A stretch of DNA of 64,000 nucleotides from Alphaproteobacteria bacterium (GCA_018820275.1 JAHJOO010000008.1:1-64000); one strand, 5' to 3'; counted from the first letter of the stretch, positions 1 to 10,499 are shown. Notes: generated by a model from the letters alone, not told the origin. Program-made: numbers and translations.

Positions 1-1
1 C

Positions 2-340
2 GGGGCCGCAAGCGCCGCCGCCGCGGTCGTCGGCATGTCGCGCGACGTCGCGGTGCTGCAAGGCCTGGGCGCCGATCCGGCCCGGCTGCGCCGCCTGACG
101 CTGGCGGCGATCCTGCCCTTCGTGGGCGCGGCCGCGACCGCGGGAGCGGCGGCGGGCGTCCTGTTGACCGCGGTGTGGAAACTGGTCGCGGCGGGGGGGC
201 AGGCGGCGTCCGCCCTGCCGATCGCGTGGGGCGACCTGCTGCTGGCGCCCGCCGTCGTGCTCGGCGCGCTCCTGGCCGCGGCCCTGTCCAGCGATCGCGC
301 CCTGCGCGAAGTCCTTGGCGGCGGCGCTCGCCACGGCTAG
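2..340 (+). CDS. ftsX: FtsX-like cell division ABC transporter permease, C-terminal part (5' end outside window)
   Basis: Open frame runs off the left edge; hydrophobic C-terminal segments; followed by ydcF-like and plsC-like genes, a common alphaproteobacterial order. Confidence 0.6.
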   Translation, partial: GAASAAAAVVGMSRDVAVLQGLGADPARLRRLTLAAILPFVGAAATAGAAAGVLLTAVWKLVAAGGQAASALPIAWGDLLLAPAVVLGALLAAALSSDRALREVLGGGARHG

Positions 341-352
341 GCTTGCATCAGC

Positions 353-1000
353 ATGAAGGTGATCGCCGCATTGGCCATCGTGGCCCTGGTCTGGCTGGTG
401 GGGCTGTTCGCCTTCGCCGAACGGGTGCGCGGCCTGACCCCGGCCGCGGAACCGGCCCGCGCCGAGGGCATCGTCGCCCTGACCGGCCCCTCGCCCGAAC
501 GGGTCAACGCCGCCATGCGGCTGCTGGAACAGGGCAAGGGCGACCGGCTGCTGATCTCGGGCGTCAACCGTCAGGTCCGGCGTCAGGAACTGCGCGAGGT
601 CACGCCCGGCTCGCGGCGGCTGTTCAACTGCTGCGTCGACCTCGGCTTCGAGGCCGAGAACACGCGCGGCAACGCCGAGGAGATCGCCGCCTGGGCGCGG
701 GCCCGGGGCTACGACAGCCTGATCGTCGTCACCTCCGACTATCACATGCCCCGCAGCCTGGTGGAGATTCGCACCGCGGCGCCGGAGCTGGTGCTCGTGC
801 CCCACGCCGTGTCGACGCCCGAGCTGGACGACTCGCGCTGGTGGCGCGCGGCCGTGACCGCGCGGCGGATGACGCTGGAATACATGAAGTATCTGGCCGT
901 CCTGTTCCGGGAGCTGGTGCGCCGCGTGTCCGGCGACGAACCGGCCCAGGCCGTCCAGGACGCGGCCGAGGCCGCGGGACAGGCGCGCAAGGCCGGGTGA
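353..1000 (+). CDS. YdcF/ElyC-family (DUF218) envelope protein
   Basis: N-terminal TM, then VALTGPSPERVNAAMRLLEQGKGDRLLISG and TSDYHMPRS motifs typical of DUF218. Confidence 0.85.
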   Translation: MKVIAALAIVALVWLVGLFAFAERVRGLTPAAEPARAEGIVALTGPSPERVNAAMRLLEQGKGDRLLISGVNRQVRRQELREVTPGSRRLFNCCVDLGFEAENTRGNAEEIAAWARARGYDSLIVVTSDYHMPRSLVEIRTAAPELVLVPHAVSTPELDDSRWWRAAVTARRMTLEYMKYLAVLFRELVRRVSGDEPAQAVQDAAEAAGQARKAG

Positions 1001-1013
1001 CGAAGCCCCCGTC

Positions 1014-1757
1014 ATGGGGCAAAGACGGGGCATGACGACCGTCCGCTCCCTGCTGTTCGTGGCCTGGCTGTACCTGTCCATGGCGATCTTCGCCGTCGGC
1101 CTTTCGCCCCTGCTGCTGGGGCCCCACGCCGGGGCCATGTGGGTGATCCGCAACTGGTCCCGCTTCGTCCTGTTCGGCCTGCGCTGGATCGCCGGCGTCC
1201 GCGTCGAGTTCCGGGGCCTCGAACACCGGCCGACGGGCGCAGGCCTGATCGCCGGCAAGCACCAGTCGATGCTGGACGTGATCGCGCCCTTCGCCGCGCT
1301 GCCCGACAACTGCTTCATCATGAAGAAGGAGCTGATGCCCCTGCCCTTCTTCGGCTGGTTCGCGTGGAAGACAAAGATGATCGCAGTGGACCGCTCGGCG
1401 CATTCGAAGGCGCTGAAGGACATGGTCCGCCAGGCCCGCGACCGCTTCGCCGAGGGCCGCCAGCTGCTGATCTTTCCCGAGGGCACGCGCGCGGCGGTGG
1501 GCGCCCCGCCCGACTACAAGCCCGGCATCGCGGCCCTGTACCGCGATCTGGACGCCGACTGCACGCCGATGAGCACCAACTCCGGCGTCCACTGGCCCGC
1601 GCACGGCTTCCGCCGTCACCCCGGCCTGGTCGTCTACGAATTCCACCCCGCCATCCCCGCCGGCCTGAAGCGGGCCGACTTCATGGCGCGGCTGGAGTCC
1701 GAGCTGGAGGCGGCGTCGACGGCGCTGCTGGCGAGGCCCGAAAGGACGGCCGGATGA
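1014..1757 (+). CDS. plsC: 1-acyl-sn-glycerol-3-phosphate acyltransferase (start may be 1032)
   Basis: KHQSMLDVIA and FPEGTRA acyltransferase motifs. Confidence 0.9.
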   Translation: MGQRRGMTTVRSLLFVAWLYLSMAIFAVGLSPLLLGPHAGAMWVIRNWSRFVLFGLRWIAGVRVEFRGLEHRPTGAGLIAGKHQSMLDVIAPFAALPDNCFIMKKELMPLPFFGWFAWKTKMIAVDRSAHSKALKDMVRQARDRFAEGRQLLIFPEGTRAAVGAPPDYKPGIAALYRDLDADCTPMSTNSGVHWPAHGFRRHPGLVVYEFHPAIPAGLKRADFMARLESELEAASTALLARPERTAG

Positions 1758-2155
1758 TCCGCGCCCTCATCCTCGCCGCCTCTGTCCTGACCATGGGCAC
1801 CAGCCAGGCCGACCGCTACGCCGTCGGGCAGGTGTGGGAGTACCGGACCCGCCCCCAGGACGCCGGCTCCCTGCTGAAGATCCAGAAGATCGAGCCGTGG
1901 GCCGACGGTCGGGTCTACCACCTGTCGCTCGTCGGCGTGAGCCTCGGCGGGGTCACGACCGACGTCCACCATGTCCCGGTCTCGCGAGAGACCCTCGACG
2001 CCAGCGTGACCCGGCTGTCGACTTCGACCCGCGCCTTCCCGGACGCGACCGAAGGCATCGCCATCTGGCGAGAGGATCGGGGCGGCGTCTTCACCATCTC
2101 CGTGGCCCGGATCGCGCAGGTGATCGAAGACACCCTGCCCGACGCGGCGAGCTGA
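1754..2155 (+). CDS. hypothetical secreted protein
   Basis: ATGA overlap with plsC stop; signal-like N-terminus MIRALILAASVLTMGTSQA. Confidence 0.6.
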   Translation: MIRALILAASVLTMGTSQADRYAVGQVWEYRTRPQDAGSLLKIQKIEPWADGRVYHLSLVGVSLGGVTTDVHHVPVSRETLDASVTRLSTSTRAFPDATEGIAIWREDRGGVFTISVARIAQVIEDTLPDAAS

Positions 2156-2275
2156 CGACCGGGCACCGGCCGGATGCCCCCTGCGTCATTCTGGCAAGGC
2201 GTCGAACCCATCCCTTCGTTCGATGTTCACGAGCCACGGCTAGAAGCTCCTGACCTCTCCAGACACGGATCTCCC

Positions 2276-3055
2276 ATGCGCCTCGCCCTCGCCGCCGCCG
2301 CCCTCGTCATGACCGCCGCCGGACAGGCCGCGGCCCAGACCCAGCCGTTCGAGGCCCGCGGGCCGGAGGTCCGCGGCTGGGCCGTCGATCTGGGCGTCGG
2401 TGCCCTGTACGGGGTCGACTCGGACGGCGACACGGGCAGCGAGACGCGCGTGGTGCCCTACGTCTCGGCCAGCTGGAATGACGCGGTCTATTTCAGCCCG
2501 TTCGAGGGCCTCGGCTGGAATCTGGTCAAGACCGACGACTTCCGCGCCGGCGTCCAGCTGCGGCCGCGCTTCGACGCCGACGACGTCGAGGGGCTGACGC
2601 TGGACCGGCCGGACTTCGGCGCCGACGCGGCGATCTATGCCTTCAGGCGCATCCCCGGGAACGTCGTCGTCGGCGGGCGCATCAGCCGCGACGTCTCGGG
2701 CGTCAGCGACGGGACCGAAGTGGTGCTGCAGGCCGCGCACCAGACCGTCACCCCCCTGGGCGGGCTGACGCTCACGGGCTTCGTCCGCGGCGGCGACCGC
2801 AACCTCGCCGAGGCCTACTACGGCGTCGACGCGGCCGAGGCGCTGGCCAACGGGATCGGCGTCTACGCCCCGGGCGACGGCGTGCATGGCGCGGGCGTGA
2901 ACGCGGTGCTGGTCGCCCCGCTCGGCGACGGCTGGGCCCTGGGCGGTCTGGCCGGCTGGGAGCGGCGGCTGGGCGACGTGGCCGACAGTCCGCTGTCGCG
3001 CAATGACGACGCCTGGCGGGTCGGCGCCTTCCTCGCGCGACGTCTGAGTTTCTGA
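2276..3055 (+). CDS. MipA/OmpV family outer membrane protein
   Basis: Signal peptide, beta-barrel-like pattern, terminal aromatic F (RRLSF). Confidence 0.8.
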   Translation: MRLALAAAALVMTAAGQAAAQTQPFEARGPEVRGWAVDLGVGALYGVDSDGDTGSETRVVPYVSASWNDAVYFSPFEGLGWNLVKTDDFRAGVQLRPRFDADDVEGLTLDRPDFGADAAIYAFRRIPGNVVVGGRISRDVSGVSDGTEVVLQAAHQTVTPLGGLTLTGFVRGGDRNLAEAYYGVDAAEALANGIGVYAPGDGVHGAGVNAVLVAPLGDGWALGGLAGWERRLGDVADSPLSRNDDAWRVGAFLARRLSF

Positions 3056-3088
3056 CCGGGGCTCGCAATCAAGCTGCACCATGCCCAT

Positions 3089-3292
3089 ATGGGGGGCATG
3101 ACCTTTCGACCCACGACGCTGGAGCGCGCCTATCAGCTGGCGGACTCCGGCGAATGCCGCACCGTCGGCGACGTCAAGAAACGCCTGCAGGCCGAGGGCT
3201 ACGACCGGATCGCGGACCAGCTCTACGGCCGCACCGTGACCAACGCCCTGCGCGACCGCTGCGCCGCCGCCCTGGCCCGCGCCGAGACCTGA
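3089..3292 (+). CDS. small conserved-type hypothetical protein
   Basis: ORF 67 aa; start may be ATG 3098. Confidence 0.5.
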   Translation: MGGMTFRPTTLERAYQLADSGECRTVGDVKKRLQAEGYDRIADQLYGRTVTNALRDRCAAALARAET

Positions 3293-3470
3293 CGGCCAGG
3301 CGCCTTGCATTCGCCGCACCCGGCGCGCATGTTGCCGGTCGTCGATCTCTTCTGCGTAACGCTCTCGTTCTCCCGCGCTTCGCCAGAGATCCTCAGCCGC
3401 TCCCACAAAAGACCGACCCCCACCGGCGCGCGCTCTTGCGCGGCGGTCACGCACAACGGAGGTCCAGAAA

Positions 3471-3680
3471 ATGGCGACCGGCAAAGTGAAATGGTACAAC
3501 TCCACCAAGGGCTACGGCTTCATCGAGCCGACCGACGGCGGCAAGGACGTCTTCGTCCACGTCTCGGCGGTCGAGGCCTCGGGCCTGGGCACCCTGAACG
3601 AAGGCCAGACGATCTCGTATGAGATCGAACAGGACCGTCGCTCGGGCAAGGAATCCGCGGGTCAGCTGAAAGCCGGCTGA
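3471..3680 (+). CDS. cold shock protein
   Basis: [35 protein letters not shown]: canonical CSD RNP motifs. Confidence 0.97.
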   Translation: MATGKVKWYNSTKGYGFIEPTDGGKDVFVHVSAVEASGLGTLNEGQTISYEIEQDRRSGKESAGQLKAG

Positions 3681-3719
3681 TTTCGCACGGGCGGCCGACC
3701 CGGTCGTTCGACGCGCTCA

Positions 3720-3748
3720 CCCCCGGTCGGTCCGCCGATCGGGGGTTT
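3720..3748 (+). terminator. putative intrinsic terminator after cold shock gene
   Basis: CCCCCGGTCGG-tccg-CCGATCGGGGG then TTT; 11-bp stem with one G-U pair. Confidence 0.65.
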
Positions 3749-3857
3749 CGCGTTTCAGGGAGGCCTACATGCGGATTCGCCCGAAGGCCGTCGTCGCCCC
3801 GGGACGTAGCCGCCGAGGTCGGGAAGGCCCGGCGCGCCGACCGCATGAACTGAACCG

Positions 3858-4589
3858 TCAGGCCAGACGGTCCCACCCGATGGCGTGCACCTTGTCCCGG
3901 CCCAGCGCGGCGACCAGGGGCGGCACCCCGAACAGGCCGGCGACGGCGGCGTCGCGCACGTCCAGACCGCCGGTGAAGGCCCCGAAGGCCGGCATCACCA
4001 GCCGGCCGCCATCGGTCACGAAGCACGGCCGCCGCACGCCCCGGCCATAGGCGGCGACCCGCGCCGCGGGATGCAGGTGGCCCGCCACCTCGCCCGGCGA
4101 CGCCCCTGCCTGCGGCTCGTGGATCAGGGTCAGGGCACCGACCTGCAGCGTGGCGACCACCTCACCGGTCAGCCGGTCCAGCGCCCCCGCCAGCGCCTCA
4201 AGGTCGTGGTTCCCCTCCAGCCAGATCCAGCTGCGCCCCCGCGCCATCCGGCCCAGGCGCGCGTGCCCGTCCCCGCCCAGGCGGTCGACGGCCCGGGAAT
4301 CATGAAAGCTGTCGCCGAGCAGGACCACCGTGCCCGGGTCCAGCGCCTCGACCTCGGCCTCCAGCTTGGCGATCGTGGCGGGGCTGTCGTAGGGCGGCAG
4401 CATCTGACCGCGCGCGGCGAAAGCCGAGCCCTTCTCCAGATGCAGGTCCGAGGCGATCAGCGTCCGCCGCTCAGGCACCCACAGGGCACCCGAACAGCGC
4501 AGCACGCAGGCCTCGCCGTTCACCCGCACCTTCAGCCCGCCGCAGGCGTGCCGGAAGGGAGACAGGGTCTCGCGCAGGGCCGCGTTCAC
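3858..4589 (-). CDS. pdeM: ligase-associated DNA damage response endonuclease PdeM-like metallophosphatase
   Basis: SDLHLEKG, GDSFHD, GNHD calcineurin-type motifs; GTG start overlaps stop of the upstream helicase gene. Confidence 0.85.
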   Translation of the reverse strand: MNAALRETLSPFRHACGGLKVRVNGEACVLRCSGALWVPERRTLIASDLHLEKGSAFAARGQMLPPYDSPATIAKLEAEVEALDPGTVVLLGDSFHDSRAVDRLGGDGHARLGRMARGRSWIWLEGNHDLEALAGALDRLTGEVVATLQVGALTLIHEPQAGASPGEVAGHLHPAARVAAYGRGVRRPCFVTDGGRLVMPAFGAFTGGLDVRDAAVAGLFGVPPLVAALGRDKVHAIGWDRLA

Positions 4590-7087
4590 GCCATCACCTC
4601 GGCGATCAGGGCTTCCTCGGAGAACTCCATCGCCGTTTCGTCGAGGATCATCTCGGCCGCCCCGCCGCCGACCCGCTCGCGGCCGATCTGGACCAGTACG
4701 GGCACGCAGAAGGGCGAGGGGCGCTCCAGGCGCTTCAGCACGATCCGGCCCTGGACCCGCGACAGCATCTCGCCCAGCCGTGCCACGTCCAGCAGGCCGG
4801 CGGCCGCGTCGGCGCGGGCGGTGCGAAGCAGCAGGTGGTCGGGCTGGTGGCGGCGCAGCACGTCGTAGATCAGGTCGGTGGAAAAGGTCACCTGCCGGCC
4901 CGTCTTCTCGGCGCCCGGCTGGCGTCGCTCGATCAAGCCGGAGATCAGGGCGCAATTGCGGAAGGTGCGCTTCATCATGAAGCTCTCCTCCAGCCAGGTC
5001 TCCAGGTCGTCACCCAGCATGTCGGGCTCGAACAGGGCGTCCAGGTCCAGCCCGTCCATCGGCTTGATCGCCCAGATGGCCAGGGAATAGTCGGTCACCA
5101 CGAACCCCAGCGGCCCGACGCCAAGCCGGTCCAGCCGCCGGGTCAGCAGCATGCACAGGGTCGAATGCGCCAGCCGGCCCTCGAACGGATAGGCCACCAG
5201 GAAATGCCGCGACCCGCGCGGAAACGTCTCGACCAGCATGTCGCCCGCGCGCGGGATGACGGAGCGCGCCTCCTGCAGCTCCAGCCACTCCTGCACGTCC
5301 GGCGGCAGGACGCGCCAGTGGTCGCGGTCCTGGATCATGTCCCGCACCCGCTCGGCCAGGCTGGTGCCCAGCGGGAATTTCGACCCGCCCCATGACGGGA
5401 TCTTCGGATCGACGTCGCGCGCGTGGGTCACGAGCGCGTCGGTGCCGCTGATGCCCTGATAGGCCCAGACCTGACCGGCGAAGACGAAGGTGTCGCCGGG
5501 CGTCAGCTGCTCGAAATACCACTCCTCGGCCTCGCCGACCTTGCGGCCCGCCGACCAGCGCGCCGCGCCCGTGCCGCCGCCGCGCCGGTGGGCGACCTTG
5601 ATGTTCAGCGTCCCGGCCGAGACGATGGCCCCCACGTTCATGCGGTGACGCTGGGCCACCTGGGCGTTGCGGACCTTCCAGCGGCCGTCGCGCGTCCTCA
5701 CGATGCGGGCGAACCGTTCGTAGCTGCGCAGGGCGTAGCCGCCGGTGGCGACCAGATCGACCACCTCCTCGAACGTCTCGTACGTGAGCGCTCGATAGGG
5801 GCCGCAGCCGGTGATCTCCGCATACAGATCATCGAGCGTGAAGGGCTCGGAACAGGCGCAGCCCATGACGTGCTGGGCCAAGGTGTCCAGCGTCCCGACG
5901 TGCACCGGCTCCCAGTCGAAGGCGTTCTCCGCCACCGCCTCGCGGGCGGCCTGGCATTCCAGCATCTCGAACCGGCTGGCGGGCACCATCAGGGCGCGCG
6001 ACGGCTCGTCCAGCCGGTGATTGGCGCGGCCGATGCGCTGCACCAGCCGGCTGGCCCCCTTGGGAGCCGCCAGCTGGATGACCAGGTCGACGTCGCCCCA
6101 GTCGATGCCGAGGTCCAGGGTGGAGGTGCAGACCACGGCCCGCAGCTCGCCTCGCGCCATCGCCGCCTCGACCTTGCGCCGCTGCTCGGCCGCCAGCGAG
6201 CCGTGGTGCAGGGCGATGGGCAGGTTCTCGTCGTTGATCTCCCACAGCCGCTGGAACACGAACTCCGACTGCCAGCGGGTGTTGACGAAGATCAGGGTCA
6301 TGCCCGACCGCTTGATGGCCTCGTACACCTCGGGGATGGCGTGCACGCCCGTGTGCCCGGCCCACGGCACGCGGCCTTCGGAAATCAGCACGTCCACCAC
6401 CGGCGGCGCACCGGGATCGCCGCGGACGATGATCACCGGTGACGGCTCCGTCGGCTTCAGCCACCCCGCGATCATGTCCGGATCATCGACCGTCGCGCTC
6501 AGCGCCACCCGCCGCATCTCGGGCGCGAAGCGCTGCAGCCGCCCCAGCCCGAGGTTCAACAGGTCGCCCCGCTTGCCGCTCCAGATGGCGTGGACCTCGT
6601 CCAGCACGACGCATTTCAGGTCGGCGAAATAGGCGCGCGCGCCCTCCCAGGCGCAGAACAGGGCCAGCTGCTCCGGCGTGGTCAGCAGGATGTCCGGCGG
6701 AAACTCGCGCTGGCGCTGGCGCTTGGACTGTTTGGTGTCCCCCGTCCGGCTCTCGACGTGGACGTTCAGCCCGATCTCGCGGATCGGCGCCATCAGGTTG
6801 CGCTCGACGTCGGTCGTCAGCGCCTTGAGCGGCGAGAGATACAGGGTGTGCACCCCCGAGCCGGGCCCGTGCTCCGGCCGCGGCCCGCGCCCGGCCAGCT
6901 CGATCAGCGACGGCAGGAACCCCGCCAGCGTCTTGCCGCCCCCGGTCGGCGCGACCAGCAGCGCGTGCGACCCGGCCTGCGCCGCCGCCACCATCTCCAG
7001 CTGATGCCGCCGGGCCGCCCAGCCGCGCGAGGCGAACCAGTCGGCGAAGAGGGGGGGAAGCTGTGCGGGAGGCTCGGGCGGCGTCAC
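4586..7087 (-). CDS. ligase-associated DNA damage response DEXH-box helicase (Lhr-like)
   Basis: APTGGGKT, DEVH, SAT, QRIGRANHR helicase motifs; adjacent to PdeM. Confidence 0.9.
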   Translation of the reverse strand: MTPPEPPAQLPPLFADWFASRGWAARRHQLEMVAAAQAGSHALLVAPTGGGKTLAGFLPSLIELAGRGPRPEHGPGSGVHTLYLSPLKALTTDVERNLMAPIREIGLNVHVESRTGDTKQSKRQRQREFPPDILLTTPEQLALFCAWEGARAYFADLKCVVLDEVHAIWSGKRGDLLNLGLGRLQRFAPEMRRVALSATVDDPDMIAGWLKPTEPSPVIIVRGDPGAPPVVDVLISEGRVPWAGHTGVHAIPEVYEAIKRSGMTLIFVNTRWQSEFVFQRLWEINDENLPIALHHGSLAAEQRRKVEAAMARGELRAVVCTSTLDLGIDWGDVDLVIQLAAPKGASRLVQRIGRANHRLDEPSRALMVPASRFEMLECQAAREAVAENAFDWEPVHVGTLDTLAQHVMGCACSEPFTLDDLYAEITGCGPYRALTYETFEEVVDLVATGGYALRSYERFARIVRTRDGRWKVRNAQVAQRHRMNVGAIVSAGTLNIKVAHRRGGGTGAARWSAGRKVGEAEEWYFEQLTPGDTFVFAGQVWAYQGISGTDALVTHARDVDPKIPSWGGSKFPLGTSLAERVRDMIQDRDHWRVLPPDVQEWLELQEARSVIPRAGDMLVETFPRGSRHFLVAYPFEGRLAHSTLCMLLTRRLDRLGVGPLGFVVTDYSLAIWAIKPMDGLDLDALFEPDMLGDDLETWLEESFMMKRTFRNCALISGLIERRQPGAEKTGRQVTFSTDLIYDVLRRHQPDHLLLRTARADAAAGLLDVARLGEMLSRVQGRIVLKRLERPSPFCVPVLVQIGRERVGGGAAEMILDETAMEFSEEALIAEVMA

Positions 7088-7145
7088 CCGCGGCCTATAA
7101 CATGTTCCCGTTCCGTTTCACCCGTTTCGTCGCTATCTTTAGGGC

Positions 7146-9992
7146 GTGTCCCCTGACTCGCCGACATCCCTGACGACGCGCGCGGTCACGCTCGCCGCCC
7201 TGCCCCCCGCGCTGGCCGTGCCGCCGGGCAGCGGGGCCGTGGCGGACGCCGACGGTGCGCGCAAGATCGGGCGCGGGGCGGCCGAGGGGCTGTTCACCGG
7301 GGGACCGGTTCTGGTCTGCCACGCCAGCCTGACGGCGCGGCGGCTGGGCCTCGCGCCGCCGCCCCGGTCGCGGGATCTGCTGGACGTGCTGGAGCTGTTC
7401 GCCTTCGTGCGGCCGGCGCGGTTCTGCGCGCCGTCGCCGACCGGGCTGGCGCTGGCCACCGGTCAGGCGGAGCCGAAGGGGGCGGAGGCGCAAGGCCTGG
7501 CCCTGCGCGAGGCGGCGCGGCTGCTGCTGGAGGAGATGACCGAGGCGGCGTGGCCCGGCCGCGAGGACGCCGTGACCTTGGCCGAGACGCTGCAGCGCGC
7601 GGGCTGGGCGTGGGCCGACCGGGTGCTGGAGGCGTTGCAGGCGCAGCCGGTGCGCGAGCGACGTCAGAGGGGCAGCGGCCTCGACGCCTGGTCGCGTCTG
7701 GCCGAGTGGGAGGACGAGGCCCCGCGCGGCGAGGCCGGGTCCGCGCCCGTGGATTCCGAGAGCGCGCGCATCCGGCTGGAGAAGCTGCTGCAGGCCTCGG
7801 GGCTGGACGAGGCGCGGCCGACGCAGAGCGACTACGCCGCCGAGGTCGCCTATGCCTTCTCCCCGCGTGACGAGGAGGGGCGGCCGCGGGTGCTGCTGGC
7901 CGAGGCCGGGACCGGGACGGGCAAGACGCTGGGGTACCTCGCCCCCGCCAGCCTGTGGGCCGAGCGGAATGCCGGCGCGGCCTGGGTGTCGACCTACACC
8001 CGCGCCCTGCAGCGCCAGATCGACCGCGAGAGCGCGGCCCTGTGGCCCGACCCCGCCGAGCGCCGCAAAAAGGCCGTCGTCCGCAAGGGGCGCGAGAACT
8101 ACCTCTGCCTGTTGAACCTGCAGGAGACGGTGCAGGCGGCGCAGCTGGGCAACGGCGACCTGATCGGCGCGGCGCTGGCGTCGCGCTGGGCGATGCACAC
8201 GCGCGACGGCGACATGACCGGCGGCGACTGGCCCGGCTGGCTGCCGACGCTGTTCGCCGTACCCGCCGGCCAGCAGGCGTCGGCCGCCAATCTGGTCGAC
8301 CGGCGCGGCGAGTGCGTGCACGCCGCCTGCCCCCACTACCGCACCTGTTTCGTCGAGAAGACGATCCGCGCGAGCCGCCGGGCCGATCTGGTCATCGCCA
8401 ACCACGCGCTGGTCATGACCCAGGCCGCCTTCGACGGTGCCCGCACCGCGCGCGGGCTGAAGCAGGACGGGGAGACGGCGGCCCTGAAGCGCATCGTCTT
8501 CGACGAGGGCCACCACCTGTTCGACGCCGCCGACGGCGCCTTTTCCGCCTGTCTGTCGGGGCAGGAGGCGGCGGAGCTGCGCCGCTGGATCCGCGGGCCG
8601 GAGGGGCGGGGCCGGCGCGGGCGCGGGCTCGAGCAGAGGATTGGCGAGCTGTGCGCGGACTCAGACGCCGCGGTGACCGCCCTGAACGACGCCGTGCGCG
8701 CCGCCGCCCAGCTGCCGGGCGAAGGCGTGTCCAGCCGCATCGCCCCGCCGTCGGGCGAGATCAATCCGGTCGGGCCGATCGAGCGCTTTCTGGTCGCCGC
8801 GCTGGAGCAGCTGCGCGCCCGGACCAGCGAGAACGCCGTGCCCGGCGGCGGCGAGTTCGGCATGGAGTGCTCGCTGTTCCCGGTGACCGATCCGGTGCTG
8901 GAGGCGGCGCGGGCGGCGGCGCAGGCGCTGGCGGCGGTCGAGGCCCCGCTGCTGGCCCTGTCGCGGCATCTTGAGGACATCCTGGACGACGAGGCGGCGG
9001 ATCTGGAGCCGTCGTCGCGCGCACGGATCGAGGGGGCGCTGCGCGGGCTGGACCGGCGGGCGCGTATGACCCTGCCCGGCTGGCGCGCCATGCTGCAGGC
9101 GCTGGAGAGCGACGTCGGCGAACCCGACCCGGACTTCGTCGACTGGCTGTCCGCCGAGGCGGCGTTCGGCCGCATCCACGACGTGGCCCTGCGCCGCCAC
9201 TGGATCGACCCGACCGTGCCGCTGGAGGCGGCGGTGGTGATGCCGTCGCACGGCGTGCTGGTGACCTCCGCCACGCTCAGCGATCCGCTGGCCGACGACC
9301 CGTTCGAACTGGCCCGCCTGCGCACGGGTGCCGCGCGGCTGATCGAGCCGGCGCGGACGCTGAAGGTCGACAGCCCGTTCGACTATGCGGCCAACAGCCG
9401 GGTCATCGTGGTCAACGATGTGATGAAGGACGACCCGCGCCAGACGGCGGCGGCGATGCGCGAGCTGTTCCTGGCGGCCGGCGGCGGCGGGCTGGGCCTG
9501 TTCACCGCCATCCGTCGGCTGAAGGCGGTCTATGAGCGGCTGGGGCCCGAGCTGGCGCGGGCAGGCATCCCGCTGCACGCCCAGCACGTCGATCCTCTGG
9601 AGGTCGGGGCGCTGGTAGACGTGTTCCGGGCCGAACAGGACAGCTGCCTGCTGGGCACGGACGCCGTCAGGGACGGGGTCGACGTGCCCGGCCGGTCCCT
9701 GCGCATCCTCGCCTTCGACCGGGTGCCGTGGCCGCGGCCGGACCTGCTGCACAAGGCCCGGCGCGAGCGGTTCGGCGGCAAGGGCTACGACGACGCCCTG
9801 GCGCGCGGCCGCATGGCGCAGGCGTTCGGCCGCCTGATCCGCCGGGCGGACGACAGGGGCGTCTTCGTCATGCTGGACGCCGCCTGCCCCACCCGCCTGT
9901 TCGCGGGCCTGCCGCCCGGCACGGAGGTCCAGCGCATGGGCCTGGCCGAGGCGGTGGAGACGGTCGGCGACTTCCTCAGTTCTCGAACGTGA
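7146..9992 (+). CDS. DinG/XPD-like ATP-dependent DNA helicase (GTG start)
   Basis: AEAGTGTGKTLGYLAPA Walker A, DEGHH box, Cys cluster (CVHAACPHYRTC), C-terminal QAFGRLIRR. Confidence 0.9.
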   Translation: MSPDSPTSLTTRAVTLAALPPALAVPPGSGAVADADGARKIGRGAAEGLFTGGPVLVCHASLTARRLGLAPPPRSRDLLDVLELFAFVRPARFCAPSPTGLALATGQAEPKGAEAQGLALREAARLLLEEMTEAAWPGREDAVTLAETLQRAGWAWADRVLEALQAQPVRERRQRGSGLDAWSRLAEWEDEAPRGEAGSAPVDSESARIRLEKLLQASGLDEARPTQSDYAAEVAYAFSPRDEEGRPRVLLAEAGTGTGKTLGYLAPASLWAERNAGAAWVSTYTRALQRQIDRESAALWPDPAERRKKAVVRKGRENYLCLLNLQETVQAAQLGNGDLIGAALASRWAMHTRDGDMTGGDWPGWLPTLFAVPAGQQASAANLVDRRGECVHAACPHYRTCFVEKTIRASRRADLVIANHALVMTQAAFDGARTARGLKQDGETAALKRIVFDEGHHLFDAADGAFSACLSGQEAAELRRWIRGPEGRGRRGRGLEQRIGELCADSDAAVTALNDAVRAAAQLPGEGVSSRIAPPSGEINPVGPIERFLVAALEQLRARTSENAVPGGGEFGMECSLFPVTDPVLEAARAAAQALAAVEAPLLALSRHLEDILDDEAADLEPSSRARIEGALRGLDRRARMTLPGWRAMLQALESDVGEPDPDFVDWLSAEAAFGRIHDVALRRHWIDPTVPLEAAVVMPSHGVLVTSATLSDPLADDPFELARLRTGAARLIEPARTLKVDSPFDYAANSRVIVVNDVMKDDPRQTAAAMRELFLAAGGGGLGLFTAIRRLKAVYERLGPELARAGIPLHAQHVDPLEVGALVDVFRAEQDSCLLGTDAVRDGVDVPGRSLRILAFDRVPWPRPDLLHKARRERFGGKGYDDALARGRMAQAFGRLIRRADDRGVFVMLDAACPTRLFAGLPPGTEVQRMGLAEAVETVGDFLSSRT

Positions 9993-10410
9993 TCTCGACG
10001 CTGTCGGCGCTCTTCCTCGCCTCGCCGTGGAAGACCGCCTCCACGTTGTTGCCGTCCGGATCCAGCAGGAAGGCGGCATAGTAGCCGGGGTGATAGGGGC
10101 GCTCGCCCGGCGCGCCATTGTCCGTACCGCCCGCCTTCAGACCCGCCGCATGCCACGCGTCGACCATGGCGCGGTCGCGGGCCTGAAACGCCAGGTGATG
10201 CCGGCCCGTCAGCTTGCCCGTCGCCGCCGGGCTGTCGGCCGACGAGACGAACAGTTCGTCGGCCCAGAAGAAGGTCTCCTCGTCGCCGCCGATCGGCACG
10301 CCCAGCACCTCGAGCAGGGTGCCGTAGAAGCGGCGGCTGGCCTCGATGTCGCGCACCACCAGATGCAGGTGGTCGATCAGGCGGCCGCGATGAAGATGTT
10401 GGGTTTCCAT
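9976..10410 (-). CDS. VOC family (glyoxalase-like) protein
   Basis: DHLHLVVRDIEASRRFYGTLLEVLG and DPDGNNVEAVFHG. Confidence 0.9.
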   Translation of the reverse strand: METQHLHRGRLIDHLHLVVRDIEASRRFYGTLLEVLGVPIGGDEETFFWADELFVSSADSPAATGKLTGRHHLAFQARDRAMVDAWHAAGLKAGGTDNGAPGERPYHPGYYAAFLLDPDGNNVEAVFHGEARKSADSVEITFEN

Positions 10411-10499
10411 GGGCGTCTCCTTTGCGCGATGAACGGCGTGACGACCGGCCGCGTTCCCCCTCGGCTTGACCGCTCCCCCCGATCTGCCATGAGCCGCCC

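Noticed and set aside
4586-9992. Anti-phage defence island (two helicases and a nuclease side by side)
   Set aside because: Lhr-like helicase plus PdeM and a DinG-like helicase are core repair families; no mobile element, integrase or other defence genes nearby.
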